Assembly (NCBI RefSeq): GCF_042453785.1
Contig: NC_091665.1
Coordinates: 28,506,501-28,570,500, forward strand
Direction: 5' to 3'
Length of the DNA stretch: 64,000 bases
Source of the DNA: Malus domestica
Taxonomy: Eukaryota; Streptophyta; Magnoliopsida; Rosales; Rosaceae
Both the position numbers and the translations under genes were made by a program. Shown here piece after piece: positions 11,545-23,900 of this stretch. The notes below the pieces were generated by a model. The model had not been told where the DNA came from and did no database searches. It saw nothing but the letters and a program-made list of their open reading frames with translations. The first letter of the stretch is position 1, and each line of letters opens with the position of its first letter.

Positions 11545-12589
11545 ATAGTTATGAGAACGTGCTTTTACGTTTCGATTGATCCATATTAAGGCTCTTTATA
11601 GAGCTCTTCATGTTTCTCCCTCGCCCTCCTCCTTTGTGCACTACAAAGAAACTGTAAATGACGGGAGTTGACAACTTTTTTGGAAACGAAGAGAATAGCG
11701 TCCTCCACAGCTTCCCCTAGCAACATGATACTGACGCGGGTTGCAGTGGGAGAAAAGGGTATTGTGATTTATAATTTTTAATTTTAACTAGTAACTATAA
11801 CATATGCGATGCATGTGCAATCAAATTTACTTTTTAATTTCAAAAGTATCGTCACATCCACAAAACTACAACACAATTTATAAAGAAAGAAAAAAGAGGA
11901 TTTTTTTTTTTTTTGGAGAGGAAGAGGAGAGAAGTGAGATTAACGTAAAAATCAATAAATTTTGGGTTTATGTAATTACTAAATGCCCATTATTTTTATT
12001 TTTGTTCAGTTTTGATTTGAGGGTTAAAATGTTATTTTTTTGAAATTTTGGTTGACAATCAAGGCTCTATTAACATGTAATTTAGATTAGGTATGGTATT
12101 TGATTAATTTGTCCCTAAATTATTTGATCAATTGTTCAGTGAATTTTCAATAAGCAGAGACATTTTAGGGAATTCAAAATTTTAACCTCGAGCAGTTAAG
12201 TTTTGCCATGCTCCCTTTATATTTATAGAATAAACTAACCTCTTGTTGCAAGCTTACACGTATAGCAATTGACTTTTCTTTTTGTTTAATTGTATTTATT
12301 TTTGATATTATTGTTTTTTATTAAAGTAAATTTTGAAAAATAATAAACTTACTAATCACCTTACATATGTTTATAACTTTTTTTTTTAAATTTTAATGGG
12401 AAAAGGGCAATTTGAGTATCATGAAAGTTTATTTTTTGCCTTGTCGTTATATATATATATATATACATCCGACTGGTTGAACTAAAAATTAAATTGCAAC
12501 TATAATACTTACAGCCCGTGATAGATTTAGAAACGTGCTGCAAGTAAAATTCTTGCAATAGCATGCTTGGCTCGTGGTAGTATTAGCCA
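11545..12589. other. Intergenic DNA, no gene seen
   Basis: AT-rich sequence with a (TA) run at 12449-12464. No coding signal or defined repeat end was found. Confidence 0.6.
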
Positions 12590-12770
12590 ACTACAACGGA
12601 CTTACGTGCGCGTGGTTAATTTGACTTGTTCTACCACAGGCCAGTTTGTGCCCATTATTAAACAGTTAATTTATAACGGACTTCGAATGTCTGTGGTGAA
12701 ACTGAACCTTCTACAACCGGTTTTACGCTCGTGATAAATCAATCGTGGTTGATTAGGTGCTGTCTTGTCG
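12590..12770. repeat. Degenerate subterminal-type repeats
   Basis: Three loosely repeated phrases of the type CTACAACGGACTTACG...GTGGT are spaced about 60 bp apart. Such arrays occur near the ends of CACTA elements. No terminus was found. Confidence 0.25.
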
Positions 12771-13640
12771 TTATCAGGTATCTGCGGCGAACCAAACTCG
12801 TTGGACTTTTTGCCATCCTATATGTCAGACATTGTTCCAGTTTTATATTTTGAAAGGAATGAGATTTTGAGTTTGCAAATCAGAAGCGTGGTGACAAATC
12901 TTCACCCTAGAGAGCAATTCTGCAGTGTACACAAATTGTGTGGTTTACACAAAAAGAATTTACCCTACAATACCAGCATCAGGGTTTCCAGGTCCCAGCA
13001 CCATTAGAAATCCTCCACACAAATATAAATAAATAAATAAAAAGGTTCAGACTTGGCAAATGACGCTTCTGGATTTTGCTTCTTGCATAAACTTTTTTTC
13101 TCATGAATAAAAAAATAGTCATTTGTAAGTGTAAACTCTTAGATTTACTCTCGTATAAATGATGAGTTTGATACTAAATTGTCATTGAATAAATTGTGTG
13201 GTTTAACCCAACCTCAATATTAATGTTGTGTATCAAAAACAACAACATCCCTATTTTTTTGTTGTCCCATTTTAGAAGCCACATTTTTGCTAGTTTGTTG
13301 GTTCATTCACCAAGTAACGTGGTATCTATTATCTGTAATATATAGGTATTAATGTTGTGCATAAGAGAGAATCTTGTCTGGAAAAAAAAAAGAAATGAGA
13401 ATAGTATGAAAACTTTCTCTTGTCAAAACAAAGTACAATGAAGAATCGAACCAAAATGTGTTATGCACAGTAAATTGAGCACCCGACAAATGGAAATTTA
13501 TTGACGCGAAAGGATTGCAAAACAGTATAATTGACACCACAAAGTACATGTATGCATGTAGCATTACATCACTTTGCATCATCATGCATGGGAGGTAGAT
13601 ATCTACATAGCTTTTGGAAGATGAGACCTTTCATTATTTC
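12771..13640. other. Intergenic, one unexplained open stretch
   Basis: An open frame of about 75 codons on the plus strand (12776-13007) has reasonable composition (SGICGEPNSLDFLPSYMSDI) but no recognised homology. It could be one exon of a decayed gene. The rest is AT-rich with no feature. Confidence 0.3.
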
Positions 13641-14440
13641 GGGTGTTTATCATGTAACTTTCGAAATAGACACTTTGGATGCGGTCCCTATCTATCAATA
13701 TTCTTTGATTGAAATCTTGTTAGTTTTTAGTTTTTTATTGAGGTCCCTGATATTAATGTAATAATGTAAGTTACTATATTTTTTTAATTAAAAATTAAAA
13801 ATTGAAAATTTTAATTGTTTATATTAATGAGATTTTAAATAAAACCCATAATTTATGGGATTAAAAATAATAAAATATAAATTATTCTCTCTATTATATT
13901 GTGTGTGTGTATACATATATGTATGGGTACATTAACCAAAATTAACAAAAAAAGTTATTGTACCAAAACATGGATACATTCTCAAATCAACGAAAAAGAA
14001 TGTACCCATATAAGTTTAAACATGGATTAAAAAATTTGAATGGATTTTATATTAAAAAAGGGTACATTTTACATATAACAAATTGATATATTTGAGAATG
14101 GGTACATTTAAGATTAAAAAAATTGAAAAATTATATGAATGGGTACATTTAAGATTAAAAAATTGAGAATCTTTTTATATATAAAAAAAAACTAATAGGT
14201 ACAAACTTAATTTAATTTAATTTTTTATTATTTTGGAAATGTTTGAATTGAAAATTAATTAGAAGTTTAATAGAGATGTGAGTATTAAACCCTAAATTAA
14301 TTACTAATTTTTATATTAAAAAAATTATATAATAAACATGTAAATTCATTATCACATTAATGCTAAGGACTTGAATCAAAATTTGAAAACTAATAAGGTG
14401 TTAGTCAATGAACAATAAAAACTAGGGACCAGATACTAAT
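13641..14440. repeat. AT-rich transposon remnant with GGTCCCTA ends
   Basis: Inverted end motifs GGTCCCTAT (near 13685) and CTAGGGACC (near 14428) enclose sequence with repeated GGGTACATTTAAGATTAAAAA units. No coding capacity. It is probably a non-autonomous DNA element. Confidence 0.4.
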
Positions 14441-14989
14441 TTTTCCCTTTCGAAAATCTCAAATAATGATAATAATAAGGATATGATTATTTGGTCTAGT
14501 AACACTTAGTTTTCATTTAATTAAAGTAAATTTTGAATTCAAATATCTTGAATGACATTTCTTAATAGAAACTATTAAAAATGAGAAAATCATATAGCTT
14601 AGATATTAGGTTAAATCTTGTGGCATTAGGAATCAAATAAACAGATGTGCCTTTCAACATAGGTTTCCTTTTCCAACAAGAGACCAAAAATTTGGAAAAA
14701 CGGCTAAAGTCGGTTATATCAGGCTTGAAAATTCCCGCGAATGCCCAACTTTGAAGAATACCAAACCTTGCCTCCCACACCTATCCAATGTCTTCTGAAC
14801 AAAAACTTCCCAGAAACAATCCCTTTCCTTCATCCCAACATCTCCCAAAACCCGAAATCTCAGACTCTCTCCTATCCCAAGCAAAGCATTTAACCCTCTT
14901 ATATCAACCCAGCAAACAATGTCCCAATCACATCTTCACCATTATTCTAATCTTATTTCATTCTTCAACTCTCGTTTCTCCATCTCGAA
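14441..14989. promoter_or_regulatory. Upstream region of the NS2-like gene
   Basis: This stretch precedes the start codon at 14990. The last 200 bp turn C-rich, as is usual for a plant leader, and CTTATATCAAC near 14898 is a candidate TATA element. No other feature is seen. Confidence 0.35.
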
Positions 14990-17744
14990 ATGGAATCCAA
15001 ACAAACAGCGGCAGCAGCTAGTACCACCCGATTGAGCCCCTTCAAGTACTCGAAACGGGTGCTCTTGAAAACCATCTTGGAGAGAAGGGATGGTGGTTTG
15101 GAGTTAATTGGTGAGAGGGTTGTGATTGGAGGGTGGGTGAAGTCCTCCAAGGAGGTCAGGAAAGAGCCTGTGCCACGTATAGATGGTGATCATGTGCCGG
15201 GTGAACCCGAACCAAGGTCAGACGTCAGCTGCGTCGAAATTCTTCAGTCTCGGATACCTTTTTTACGAACAATTGTCAAGGTTTTGGGAGGAGGAAGTGG
15301 TGGCAATTATCCTCTTAAGGACAAGTTGGAGGCGGCGCTTCATAAGCCTCCGCCACCTTCCACTGTCTTCTTGAAAGTTGGGGATGGTTCTTGCGTTGCA
15401 AGCCTTCAGGTAAATACGAGCACTACTATTTATACCATCTCAACTGATGATATTTTGTACCATATGCGACACACAAATTTAGAGATGGTACAAATAATTT
15501 TGTTACTTGGAGTAATTATCCAAGTTTTTAAATGAATTTTTATAGGCAATGATGAAAGTTGTATTTGATGTTTCTCAGGTTGTCGTTGAATCCTCCCTGG
15601 CTCCCCCAGGCCAGCTCTTGCATACTGGAACTTGCGTCATAGTGGAAGGCTTGCTGCAGAAACCTTCGGTACTACAGGGCAAACATGTTATCGAGCTGAA
15701 AGTGGATCATGTCCATCACATCGGAATAGTAGAATATAGCACGTATCCATTATCCAAAAAACGTGTGCCTCTAGATAAACTAAGGGAATTTTGCCACATT
15801 AGGCAGCGGACAACTACGGTAATTTGCATCTCCCATTGTTATTTGGTTGCGCTTCTTCAACTTTTTTATATCTGTTGTGAAATTAAGTGTTTGACATAAT
15901 GCAATTAAATTTTGATCATGACAAAGGGTGCATATGATTGATGTACACTCTGGTTTATTTCCTAACAGCTTACGTTTTTTACGTCTAGTGATTCCTTAAT
16001 ACGATATTACATATTCTACTTACTTATTTAGGTGCAATCTGTTATGCGAATCCGCAATGCCTTGGAGTTTGCAGCTCACACATTTTGTCAAAACAATGGT
16101 TTTCTTTCGGTGCAAGTACCCATTATAACAACTACAGACGGCAAAGGATCCAGCGAAAAGTTCCATGTCACTAGCCTTTTCACCGAAGCAGGTGAAAAGG
16201 AGGAGCCTAAGAAAGCTGTTGCTGAAATTGATGGTGTTAGTCTAGATGTTATCAAGGCTGCAGTAAAAGAGAAAAGTAACTTACTAGAGGAACTCAAGAG
16301 GACAGACAGCAATAAGGAAGCAGTAGCTGCTGCAATGCAGGACTTAAACAAAACAAATGAGTTAGCATCACAACTGGAAGCAAGAGAGAAATCAAAGCCG
16401 AAAACTTCTCAGAAGGTTGACAATGTTAAATCTTCTGAGGGTTACTTCTCTAGCCCAACTTATCTAACCGCTTCTGGCCGGATGCATCTGGAGAGCTACG
16501 CTTGTGCCCTTGGAAATGTGTACTCATTTGGGCCAAGATTTCGAGCAGAGAAAGGAGAGTCCCCAAAACATGCTGCAGAAATGTGGATGCTTGAAGTTGA
16601 ATTGGCCTTTTCAGAATTAGAGGTATAAGTTTATGTTTTTGGCATGAGTAGGTGTGTTATCTCTTTCTTTGTCACATCTAACAATTACCTTCTCGAGCTT
16701 TCAGGAAGCAATCAATTGTGCTGATGACTTTTTCAAGTTCCTCTGCAAATGGGTAGTGGAAAATTGTTCCGAAGATATGAAATTTGTTTCTCAACGAATC
16801 GACAAAACCAGAATTGATCGCCTTCAGTCGATCATTTCAAGTTCATTTGAAAGAGTTTCCTACAGTGAAGCATTAGATGCATTAAAGAAGGTTTTACTAT
16901 ATAACATTGTCCTTGAGTATAATTCTGACAATCATTTCTTTCTCCAGCTATATTATTTACGAAAGTTAATCGATTTTAAATTGCCAGGTTACAGACAAGA
17001 AAATTGAGACAAAAATTGAGTGGGGTGCTTCACTAACTGAAGCAGATCTAAGGTATGCAAATGAACATTGTGGTAATAACTAAATTAACCAGTATCTCAG
17101 TTGAGGTTCTTAACATTTTTTTTTTTCATGCATTACAGTTATTTGGCTGATGAGATATACAAGAAGCCTGTAATTATATACAATTATCCAAAAGAAACCA
17201 AGCCATTTTATGTCCGGTTGAACGATGATGGAAAAACAGTTGCAGCATTTGATATGGTTGTTCCAAAGGTAAGCTCATACTTGCACTTTAAGAAACCATG
17301 AGAAACATTTTATCAAAGCTTCCCCATCCCTACAAAAGTGCAAATTAATTGAAAACTACTGAAAAATGCTTATTTTTCTCAGGCTGGGAGATTATTTTCT
17401 GGTAGCCAAAATGAGGAGCGCATCAACATTCTAACTGCAAGGTACTCACTTGCATTAATAATCTTATATAATAGCCAAAAACTCAAAAGGTTGTTCTTTC
17501 TTTCTTGTGACCAATGAAACTAATAAATAAATCTCAAATTTTGGTGTTTCTTGTTTGCAGGATTAAGGAGTTGGGATTGGCAGCGCAGCAGTATGAATGG
17601 TACTTGGATCTTCGCCGGCATGGAACGGTTAAGCACTCGGGATTCAATCTTGAGTTTGATCATATCGTTCTGTTTGCTACTGGCCTGAATGATGTAAGGG
17701 ATGTCATCCCCTTTCCCAGAAGCCATGGCAAAGCCAACTACTAG
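14990..17744 (+). CDS. NS2: Asparaginyl-tRNA synthetase-like protein, NS2/SYNC2 type
   Basis: A class II aminoacyl-tRNA synthetase-like protein of 624 aa by my splicing. The exons are 14990-15409, 15579-15818, 16032-16622, 16705-16890, 16988-17052, 17139-17268, 17383-17441 and 17561-17744; all introns are GT-AG and phases agree. The N-terminal part (about 40-220) matches the OB-fold anticodon-binding domain. The catalytic core starts near 221 (VQSVMRIRNA). A WHEP-like helical insert occupies about 285-340, which marks the plant NS2 branch rather than the ordinary cytosolic enzyme. Motif 2 is present (GPRFRAEKGE, 387-396). Motif 3, normally G-x-G-x-G-x-E-R, reads GFNLEFDH (591-598), so the ATP-binding Arg is absent. 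The tail FPRSHGKANY is typical of the family. It could charge tRNA-Asn poorly or not at all. It is convergent with the DUF26 gene 336 bp downstream. Confidence 0.9.
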
Positions 17745-18080
17745 TCTACTTTGGGTACAAATTAACATGTAAAGGGCCTAATGGGTGAAAAATTGTGTAC
17801 ATACATTGATGGAAAACATATGATTTCATACATGTGAACGAATAAGGAGATTTGTGATTGGGATGCAAACCTTGTAAATTTGTTTGTAATTGGGGATGCA
17901 AGCCTTGTAAAAATTTGTCCGTTCTTTCTTTGAAATTTGAATCATTTGGCACCAAAATATGGAATTCCATTAGCTTTAAGGACAACTTAACAAACAGATA
18001 ATAAAACACGGTTCAGTGCCCCTCTTTATTGCACTTTGTACATCTTCTTTTCGGAATATCGTATACTAGACGTACAAATT
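17745..18080. other. Convergent intergenic spacer
   Basis: The 3' regions of the NS2-like gene and the minus-strand DUF26 gene share this 336-bp spacer. It contains AATAAAA (about 17998-18004), a possible poly(A) signal for NS2, and a short near-repeat GGGATGCAARCCTTGTAAA (17859 and 17894). Confidence 0.5.
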
Positions 18081-18881
18081 TTATGGATAAGCTATAGCCA
18101 TTACATTATTATCATCCACGGCATGCAGGGTATTGTTTGAATCAAGAGGGTAGAAAAATGGATAGAGCTCATATCTAACGTAGCAGCTACTATACAAAAC
18201 TCTACATCCCTTTCTGTTGTTACAAAAAGTTGGGAAATTTCCCACTGCAATAGCTAGGCACTGAGAGCAGCCTAGCTTAGACAAGTCCCTTGTGCACTGC
18301 ACCAAAGCATAGAGTGTCACAAATGGTGATAGCTTTGTCTCACCTTTCCCGAGCCCTCCACTCTCCGGCACAACAGCTTGTTTCCTAATCTTATCTGTCA
18401 GAGCTCCTAATTCCTCATTAAACTTCTCGGGGTCGGTCACATTGTAAACATTATAGTAAAATATACCATATGATGTGTCAACTTCCCCAATGAAGCTCTT
18501 GTCACTGTACCTCAAGAAGCAATAGTCATACCAAATTCGCGCGTCTGCTTGGTTCGGACAGCGCTGGCGGATTTGCTTCGCAGCGTCTTGGATGCAACTT
18601 GAGCAGTCTTTGGTGCCCACAACGTCACCTCTGCACTGAGCCAGGCCATAAACTTGGTCTTGCTTTTCCCCATAGGTGGTAGCCAAAAAGCCGGTTGAGG
18701 CAGTTTTCGGAACCAATTCAGCCAACAAGCTATCAATATTTTGTGATATTTGAGTGCCATTACTTATTTTAGTGCTATCTTTGTTGCAGAAATCTCCCAA
18801 AGGATCTTGAGATTCTGCACTGCAATTGCTTAAAACTAGCAAATAGAGAAGAATGTGGTATGAAAAGTTCATAATCTTCAT
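18081..18881 (-). CDS. Cysteine-rich repeat secretory protein (two DUF26/Gnk2 domains)
   Basis: An intronless gene for a 266-aa secreted protein of the plant CRRSP family, as in Arabidopsis CRRSP38 and ginkbilobin-2 relatives. Such proteins sit in the apoplast, and some bind mannose or have antifungal activity; no activity is shown here. I chose the start at 18881 (MKIMNFSYHILLYLLVLSNC) because it gives a clean signal peptide and a TATA-like TATATAAAC lies about 50 bp upstream; an in-frame ATG at 18983 would add 34 poorly hydrophobic residues. Domain 1 has its cysteine motif as C-x9-C-x2-C (CRGDVVGTKDCSSC), one residue longer than the usual C-x8-C-x2-C. Domain 2 has the standard spacing (CTRDLSKLGCSQC). 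There is no transmembrane or kinase part, so it is not a CRK receptor kinase. Confidence 0.88.
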   Translation of the reverse strand: MKIMNFSYHILLYLLVLSNCSAESQDPLGDFCNKDSTKISNGTQISQNIDSLLAELVPKTASTGFLATTYGEKQDQVYGLAQCRGDVVGTKDCSSCIQDAAKQIRQRCPNQADARIWYDYCFLRYSDKSFIGEVDTSYGIFYYNVYNVTDPEKFNEELGALTDKIRKQAVVPESGGLGKGETKLSPFVTLYALVQCTRDLSKLGCSQCLAIAVGNFPTFCNNRKGCRVLYSSCYVRYELYPFFYPLDSNNTLHAVDDNNVMAIAYP

Positions 18882-18930
18882 ATTTTGACTCACTTCAAAG
18901 CATAGCTGAAGATAGATTTTGTGAGGTGGT

Positions 18931-18940
18931 TGTTTATATG
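18931..18940 (-). promoter_or_regulatory. TATA box of the DUF26 gene
   Basis: CATATAAACA on the minus strand, about 50 bp before the chosen ATG. It supports the downstream start. Confidence 0.4.
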
Positions 18941-19761
18941 ACAAGCAGTGAAGTGGAGATGGAAGTGGAAGTGGGGAAGCCATTACAAATTAAGCACACA
19001 TTTTTGACTTTGTTGGCTCACTACATTATATCACCAAAGACTGGAAAAAGGAAAGTAAAGGCTTCCAGTAGGAGATTAGATTCCTTGGCTCCCCTCTTGT
19101 TCAAGTCAACAGATTCAAACCTAGAGTAAAATTGGCCATTCCAGAACGATTTGAGTTTGTAATATCTTAGGCTAGTGCTTCTTTTAATCATAACTACTTT
19201 AGTCTAAGCTTATCTCTCGTGCTTTCTATCACTAAAGCAGTAAGCGTTTCAGAAAAAAAAAACTCATTCAAGTAAGTTTGGCACACATATACATTCATAT
19301 AATCTAAGTTTGTGTTTAATGGCCTAATTTGGATTAGTTTATTAATATTTAAAAAACCATGATTTAGTACTGACTTGGTACTGATGTACTTTTATAAAAA
19401 GTGGGTATAAAAAAAACTGAACTAAAAAATGTGTTTGGTAAATACTTAAAAACAGCTTATTTTCATAGTTTTTGATGAAAAAAATCTGAAAACGTGAAGC
19501 AGCAAAAATAAGCTTATTCTCACAGCACAGCAGAAGCAATTTTTTTTCAAAACACAACAATACCAAATCAATCGGCATAAAAACCCTAGCATATACGGTA
19601 TCGGTCCTCACCGCATGATTGATAATATCTAGTGGGTTTTCACCCTCATCAATAAACATGGTTATATCATAACGCAATTGTTTTCGTGATTAGGATTTAT
19701 CTTAAATTAACCCACCTTTTTTATTGTTTTTTTCTTTGCATGCTTATCTAATGTAACTTTA
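18941..19761. other. Upstream DNA of the DUF26 gene
   Basis: AT-rich sequence with no further gene or defined element. Confidence 0.5.
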
Positions 19762-20899
19762 TATAAACTTAGGTTTTTATCACAAATAGTTCTTGAAATT
19801 GACTCTCACCATCAAGATGATCCTTAAAATTGAAAATCAATCAATGTAGTCCTTGAAAATAGGTGTCACAAATCAATGTGGTCCTTCTGTCACAATTCTG
19901 TTAAAAATTTCGTTAAGTAACAATGTGGCACATAAATGGGTTTCATAAGTCCTATTTTCTCACAAATTGTTTTTGAAATTGACCCGCGATATCAAAATGG
20001 TCCATGAAATTGACCTGTGACATCAAAATGGTCCTTGAAATTAACATGTGACATCAAAGTGATCCCTGAAATTAAAATTTGATCAATGTAGTCCCGTAAA
20101 TAAGGGTCCCCAATCAATGTAGTCATTCCATCACAATTATGTCAAAAATTCTGTTATGTGCTGATGTGACACAGAAATGGATCACACAAGCCTAACTAAA
20201 TTAAAAAAAAATTACAAATAGGCTTAATAATTTAATTGTTAATAAAAAATTGTGAACCCAAAAACCCAGTCCTACAATCACCTCTAATCCCAATCCACAT
20301 TCCTCTACCTTCTTCGCTGTCTATTCTCTAAAAAAACCTCAATACATCCAACTTTACACACTTCGACACCTTCACCAAATTGAACCTGGATCAAGATCAC
20401 CTTTGATGACGACTTGGCTGATTGGCAACGACTTTTGGGACATCACCGTTAACATTTAGGTGATCAATATCTTCACAACATTAATATTGGAGAGCTTGTT
20501 CGGCGCTTCTGTAACGACCCATCCCTAAATATTATGGTTTTTATAATTTTAAAATGAGATATTACGAAAATGCCCTTTGAGGCAAAAACGTTAATTTTTG
20601 TTGACCACCTTGTCGTGTCACATAAGATTCATTTTCTTGGCATATCCTTGTAGCACTCGTCACTACGAGGGTGTGGGCGCAAGCGGAATCGAAATTGGAG
20701 TTATGATGAACGTTTTATGGAGCTATGAAGTTAAGGGGTAAAATAGTCATTTCACTATTCTAGATATTTTTGTTAATTTATAAAAATCTGTCACTTAGGG
20801 CTACACCCCACTTCCCCTTGTGCCACATGTCTTCCCCTCCCCCAATCTCTGGGACTCTCTCGATCTCTCTCTCCCTCATTTTTCTATCACCCTTCCCCT

Positions 20900-20910
20900 C
20901 CCCCCCCCCA

Positions 20911-20939
<29 letters not shown>
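20900..20939. repeat. Poly-C tract
   Basis: Two C runs separated by one A, the longer being 29 C. It is prone to length change and assembly error. Confidence 0.95.
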
Positions 20940-20941
<2 letters not shown>

Positions 20942-23900
20942 AGCACACCCACGGACCCCTTACTCACCATTTTCACCTCAAACCAACCACCACCTCGCCA
21001 CCCTTCCTTCGGCAAACCGCCCAGACCACCATCACTTCCCCTAACTTGCTTTGGTCGCCAGGTGGATGGTTCGAAACGCACAGTGGCCATTGCCACTATT
21101 CTTGATTTTCCTGGCGATTCCTCGATTTTCCGATGATGATGAGTCTCGGGACTTCCTTAATCTTCCTTATCTAGATATCCTAACTTTAATTGTTAGGTTA
21201 GACATGCATATTTATGAAATTCTGGTGCAGATCAATTGGAGGAAAAATTCCCCAAATTTCGGCGAATATCCGACGGCTTCGAACCCTTTTTCGGCCAACT
21301 CCAACCACAGCTGAGGAAACCAAAGGTATAATCTTCTTCGTTGTTCCTTGGGCTTCATTTTGGTATGTAGAAGGACTAGGTTTAGTTGAGATTCGAGGTT
21401 GATCAAAGCTTTGGAACCTCCAACTTTCTTTTTCGTGGAGTCCACCCAACCTACGATGTGGAATCGGGTTGACTCGACCTGCAACTCAAAACCAGGCACA
21501 AACCTTTGGGCCATGTATCAAGCCCAACTCATTGACCCTAACATATTTATCTTAACCCAGGCCCAACCCACTTACCGTAACCCGGATCCAATCCAATGAC
21601 CAGGACCCCATCTCAGTTCCATGGTCTGCGTGTGGGTGTGCGTCATGGCCGATGCACGTCTCTACTGGAGGTACTGTGCTGTAATATCCTCAAAATTTTA
21701 GGTAATGATTAAGAGTGAATTGCTTGCGGCCATTAAAAGTTCTCTTACTTTTGAGACCAAGCTTTGGCTTGAAAAGAGAAGAACTAAAAGAAAAGAATTC
21801 ATGTAAAATTAAAAAAAAAAGGGAAAAGGGGATGGGGTTTCTAGAAAACCCCCTCATATTGCTGTTTTCCCTTTCAGCCGAAAGGAATGAAAGGATTTAT
21901 CCCTTTTATCCCTTAAATTGTCAAAACAAAAATTGAAGGAGGAGGAAATTAGCTTTCCTTTCCTCTATTTGTAAAGATTAGAACAAGTGAGGATCTTTCC
22001 TTTGTCTCCATTTAAGGTATCTATTTCTTACCCTTGGAATCTAATTGTTATTTGGTTTGATAACCCATGAATTAGTTTGGGTGGGAGTAGGAAACAGGAA
22101 AGTATCATAGTTCATGCTATAGTTTTAGAGTTGAGCATCAAGTGTTTGATTAAAGCCCCCAATTAATCTTGAATTAGGGTTCGTTGTCTGATATTTTGTA
22201 TAAGTGGTGTGTGATGATTTTTCTTTTTATAGATAAGGAGGAGAAGACCAAGGTGACTATGGAACAAGTTGACGAACACCCTGGGAGTTGAATATCAAGA
22301 AATTGTGTTGAGGTAGGGGAGTTTTAATCAAAAAGAAATATTTTGGATTTTCATTTTTACTTGATCAAGGATTGTTGGCATTTGAGCACTATTTGAAGCT
22401 TACCTAAAGTGTTTTTCTTTTTTCGATTATATGAAAGAAGTGAAGAAAATATTTCTCTATGGTTTGATCTTAATGATTCGAATTCCGTTGCTACAACTTT
22501 GGTGAGTTTAAAATGATTGAAATGATTTTTCAAGATTTTGTTTTGATGTGCATGCCTCTTATTTTACTCAATATCGAATTTTGAAGCATTTTGATACGAA
22601 TGTTCAAATTGTGAAAGAATATGGAAAGTAGTATAATACCTGTGCACAATGACTCGTGATGTTGTTGATTATGGGCACAATGACCCAATGTTCCCCGGGA
22701 AGAGCTCCATGTATGGAATGTGAGAATGAGTTATCAAAGTGATAAATACGTGTGATATGTAAATTGGCCAGTTATTACTATTGTTCGTTCCAATCTGCTA
22801 GTCACTTGTTTGGGATAATAGAAAATCTTTGAGATTAGTTGTGTTTGTGTTTCTTTAAATGATAATGGCTTTATTATTCTTATGACAAAGGAAGTGACTT
22901 CTGAACCAGTGTGTTGTACCGTTGTTAACAAAGCTACTAATGTTCTAAAACTTTGGTTTTTCTGTCATATGTTACCTCCAAGCATTTTTGGAGCATATTT
23001 AAGATTGTTGGATTTTGTGGTAATGAATATAAATGTTTTCGAATTACTTTTATTATTTTCTGGCATGCACCATAAATTTTAAATGACTACAGACTTACTG
23101 AAAGCCCCCTACTGGGCATTTTATGCTCACCCGTTTTTCTAAACATGTACTTTCAAGTGTGTAGAGTCGGCTAGCTAATTTTCAAGTGGCAGCTCTAGTG
23201 TGGGATAGTAGAAGGGAGTCCAGACGTACACTTCCTTTGGGTGAGCTGCCAAAGTGTTTGTATAGTTAGTCTCTATCTGTAAATGATCCTTTTGTGCGTA
23301 GTAGACTAAAATGATGTCGACCTCGGTGGGTTTAAGTTTCTACTTACCTGGGCTATGAAAACCATGTATATGTAATTACTCGTCTTTTGGCTTATATAGT
23401 TTTGCACATGTACATTTTCCTCAAATGGCCTGAATATGTTTCCTTGTAAGAAGCCTTGAAAGCCTTTTGTGAACTCATTATAATCTATAAGGTTTTATGA
23501 ATGACTTTTGAAGAACCACTATGAACTTGGTTATGTTTAAAACTGAGGGTGTGTTTCTACTACCTAAGTGGTATTTTGCAAAATTTCAGATTTTTGTTCT
23601 TTGGAATATAGACAGTTTATTTACAAAGTAATTTGGTGCTGCTGAAATTGTTTTTACAGGAAAACAGCAGCATGCCTGTTTTAGATTTAAATTTTCCTAT
23701 AATTCTCGAACTCGAAAATCAATGAAATTTTGACACAACTTAGATTCATGTGTCTACTTTGGATCTGGAAATTTTCACTCGTTTTGGTTGAACGAGCTAT
23801 TTTCGGTGAATTTTACGGTTCAGGTCGTTTTTGTAGTTTGTATATTATCATGAGATCTTTAATTTTTTTTCTCAAAAATTGACTTTTGTAGTTTGATTTA

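Noticed and set aside
18882-18983. Longer N-terminus for the DUF26 protein (start at 18983)
   Set aside because: The extra 34 residues would bury the signal peptide, and the TATA-like element lies inside that stretch, so the start at 18881 is better.
20770-21105. Proline-rich ORF at 20770-21105
   Set aside because: Its Pro run is simply the translated poly-C tract. The surrounding sequence is element DNA.
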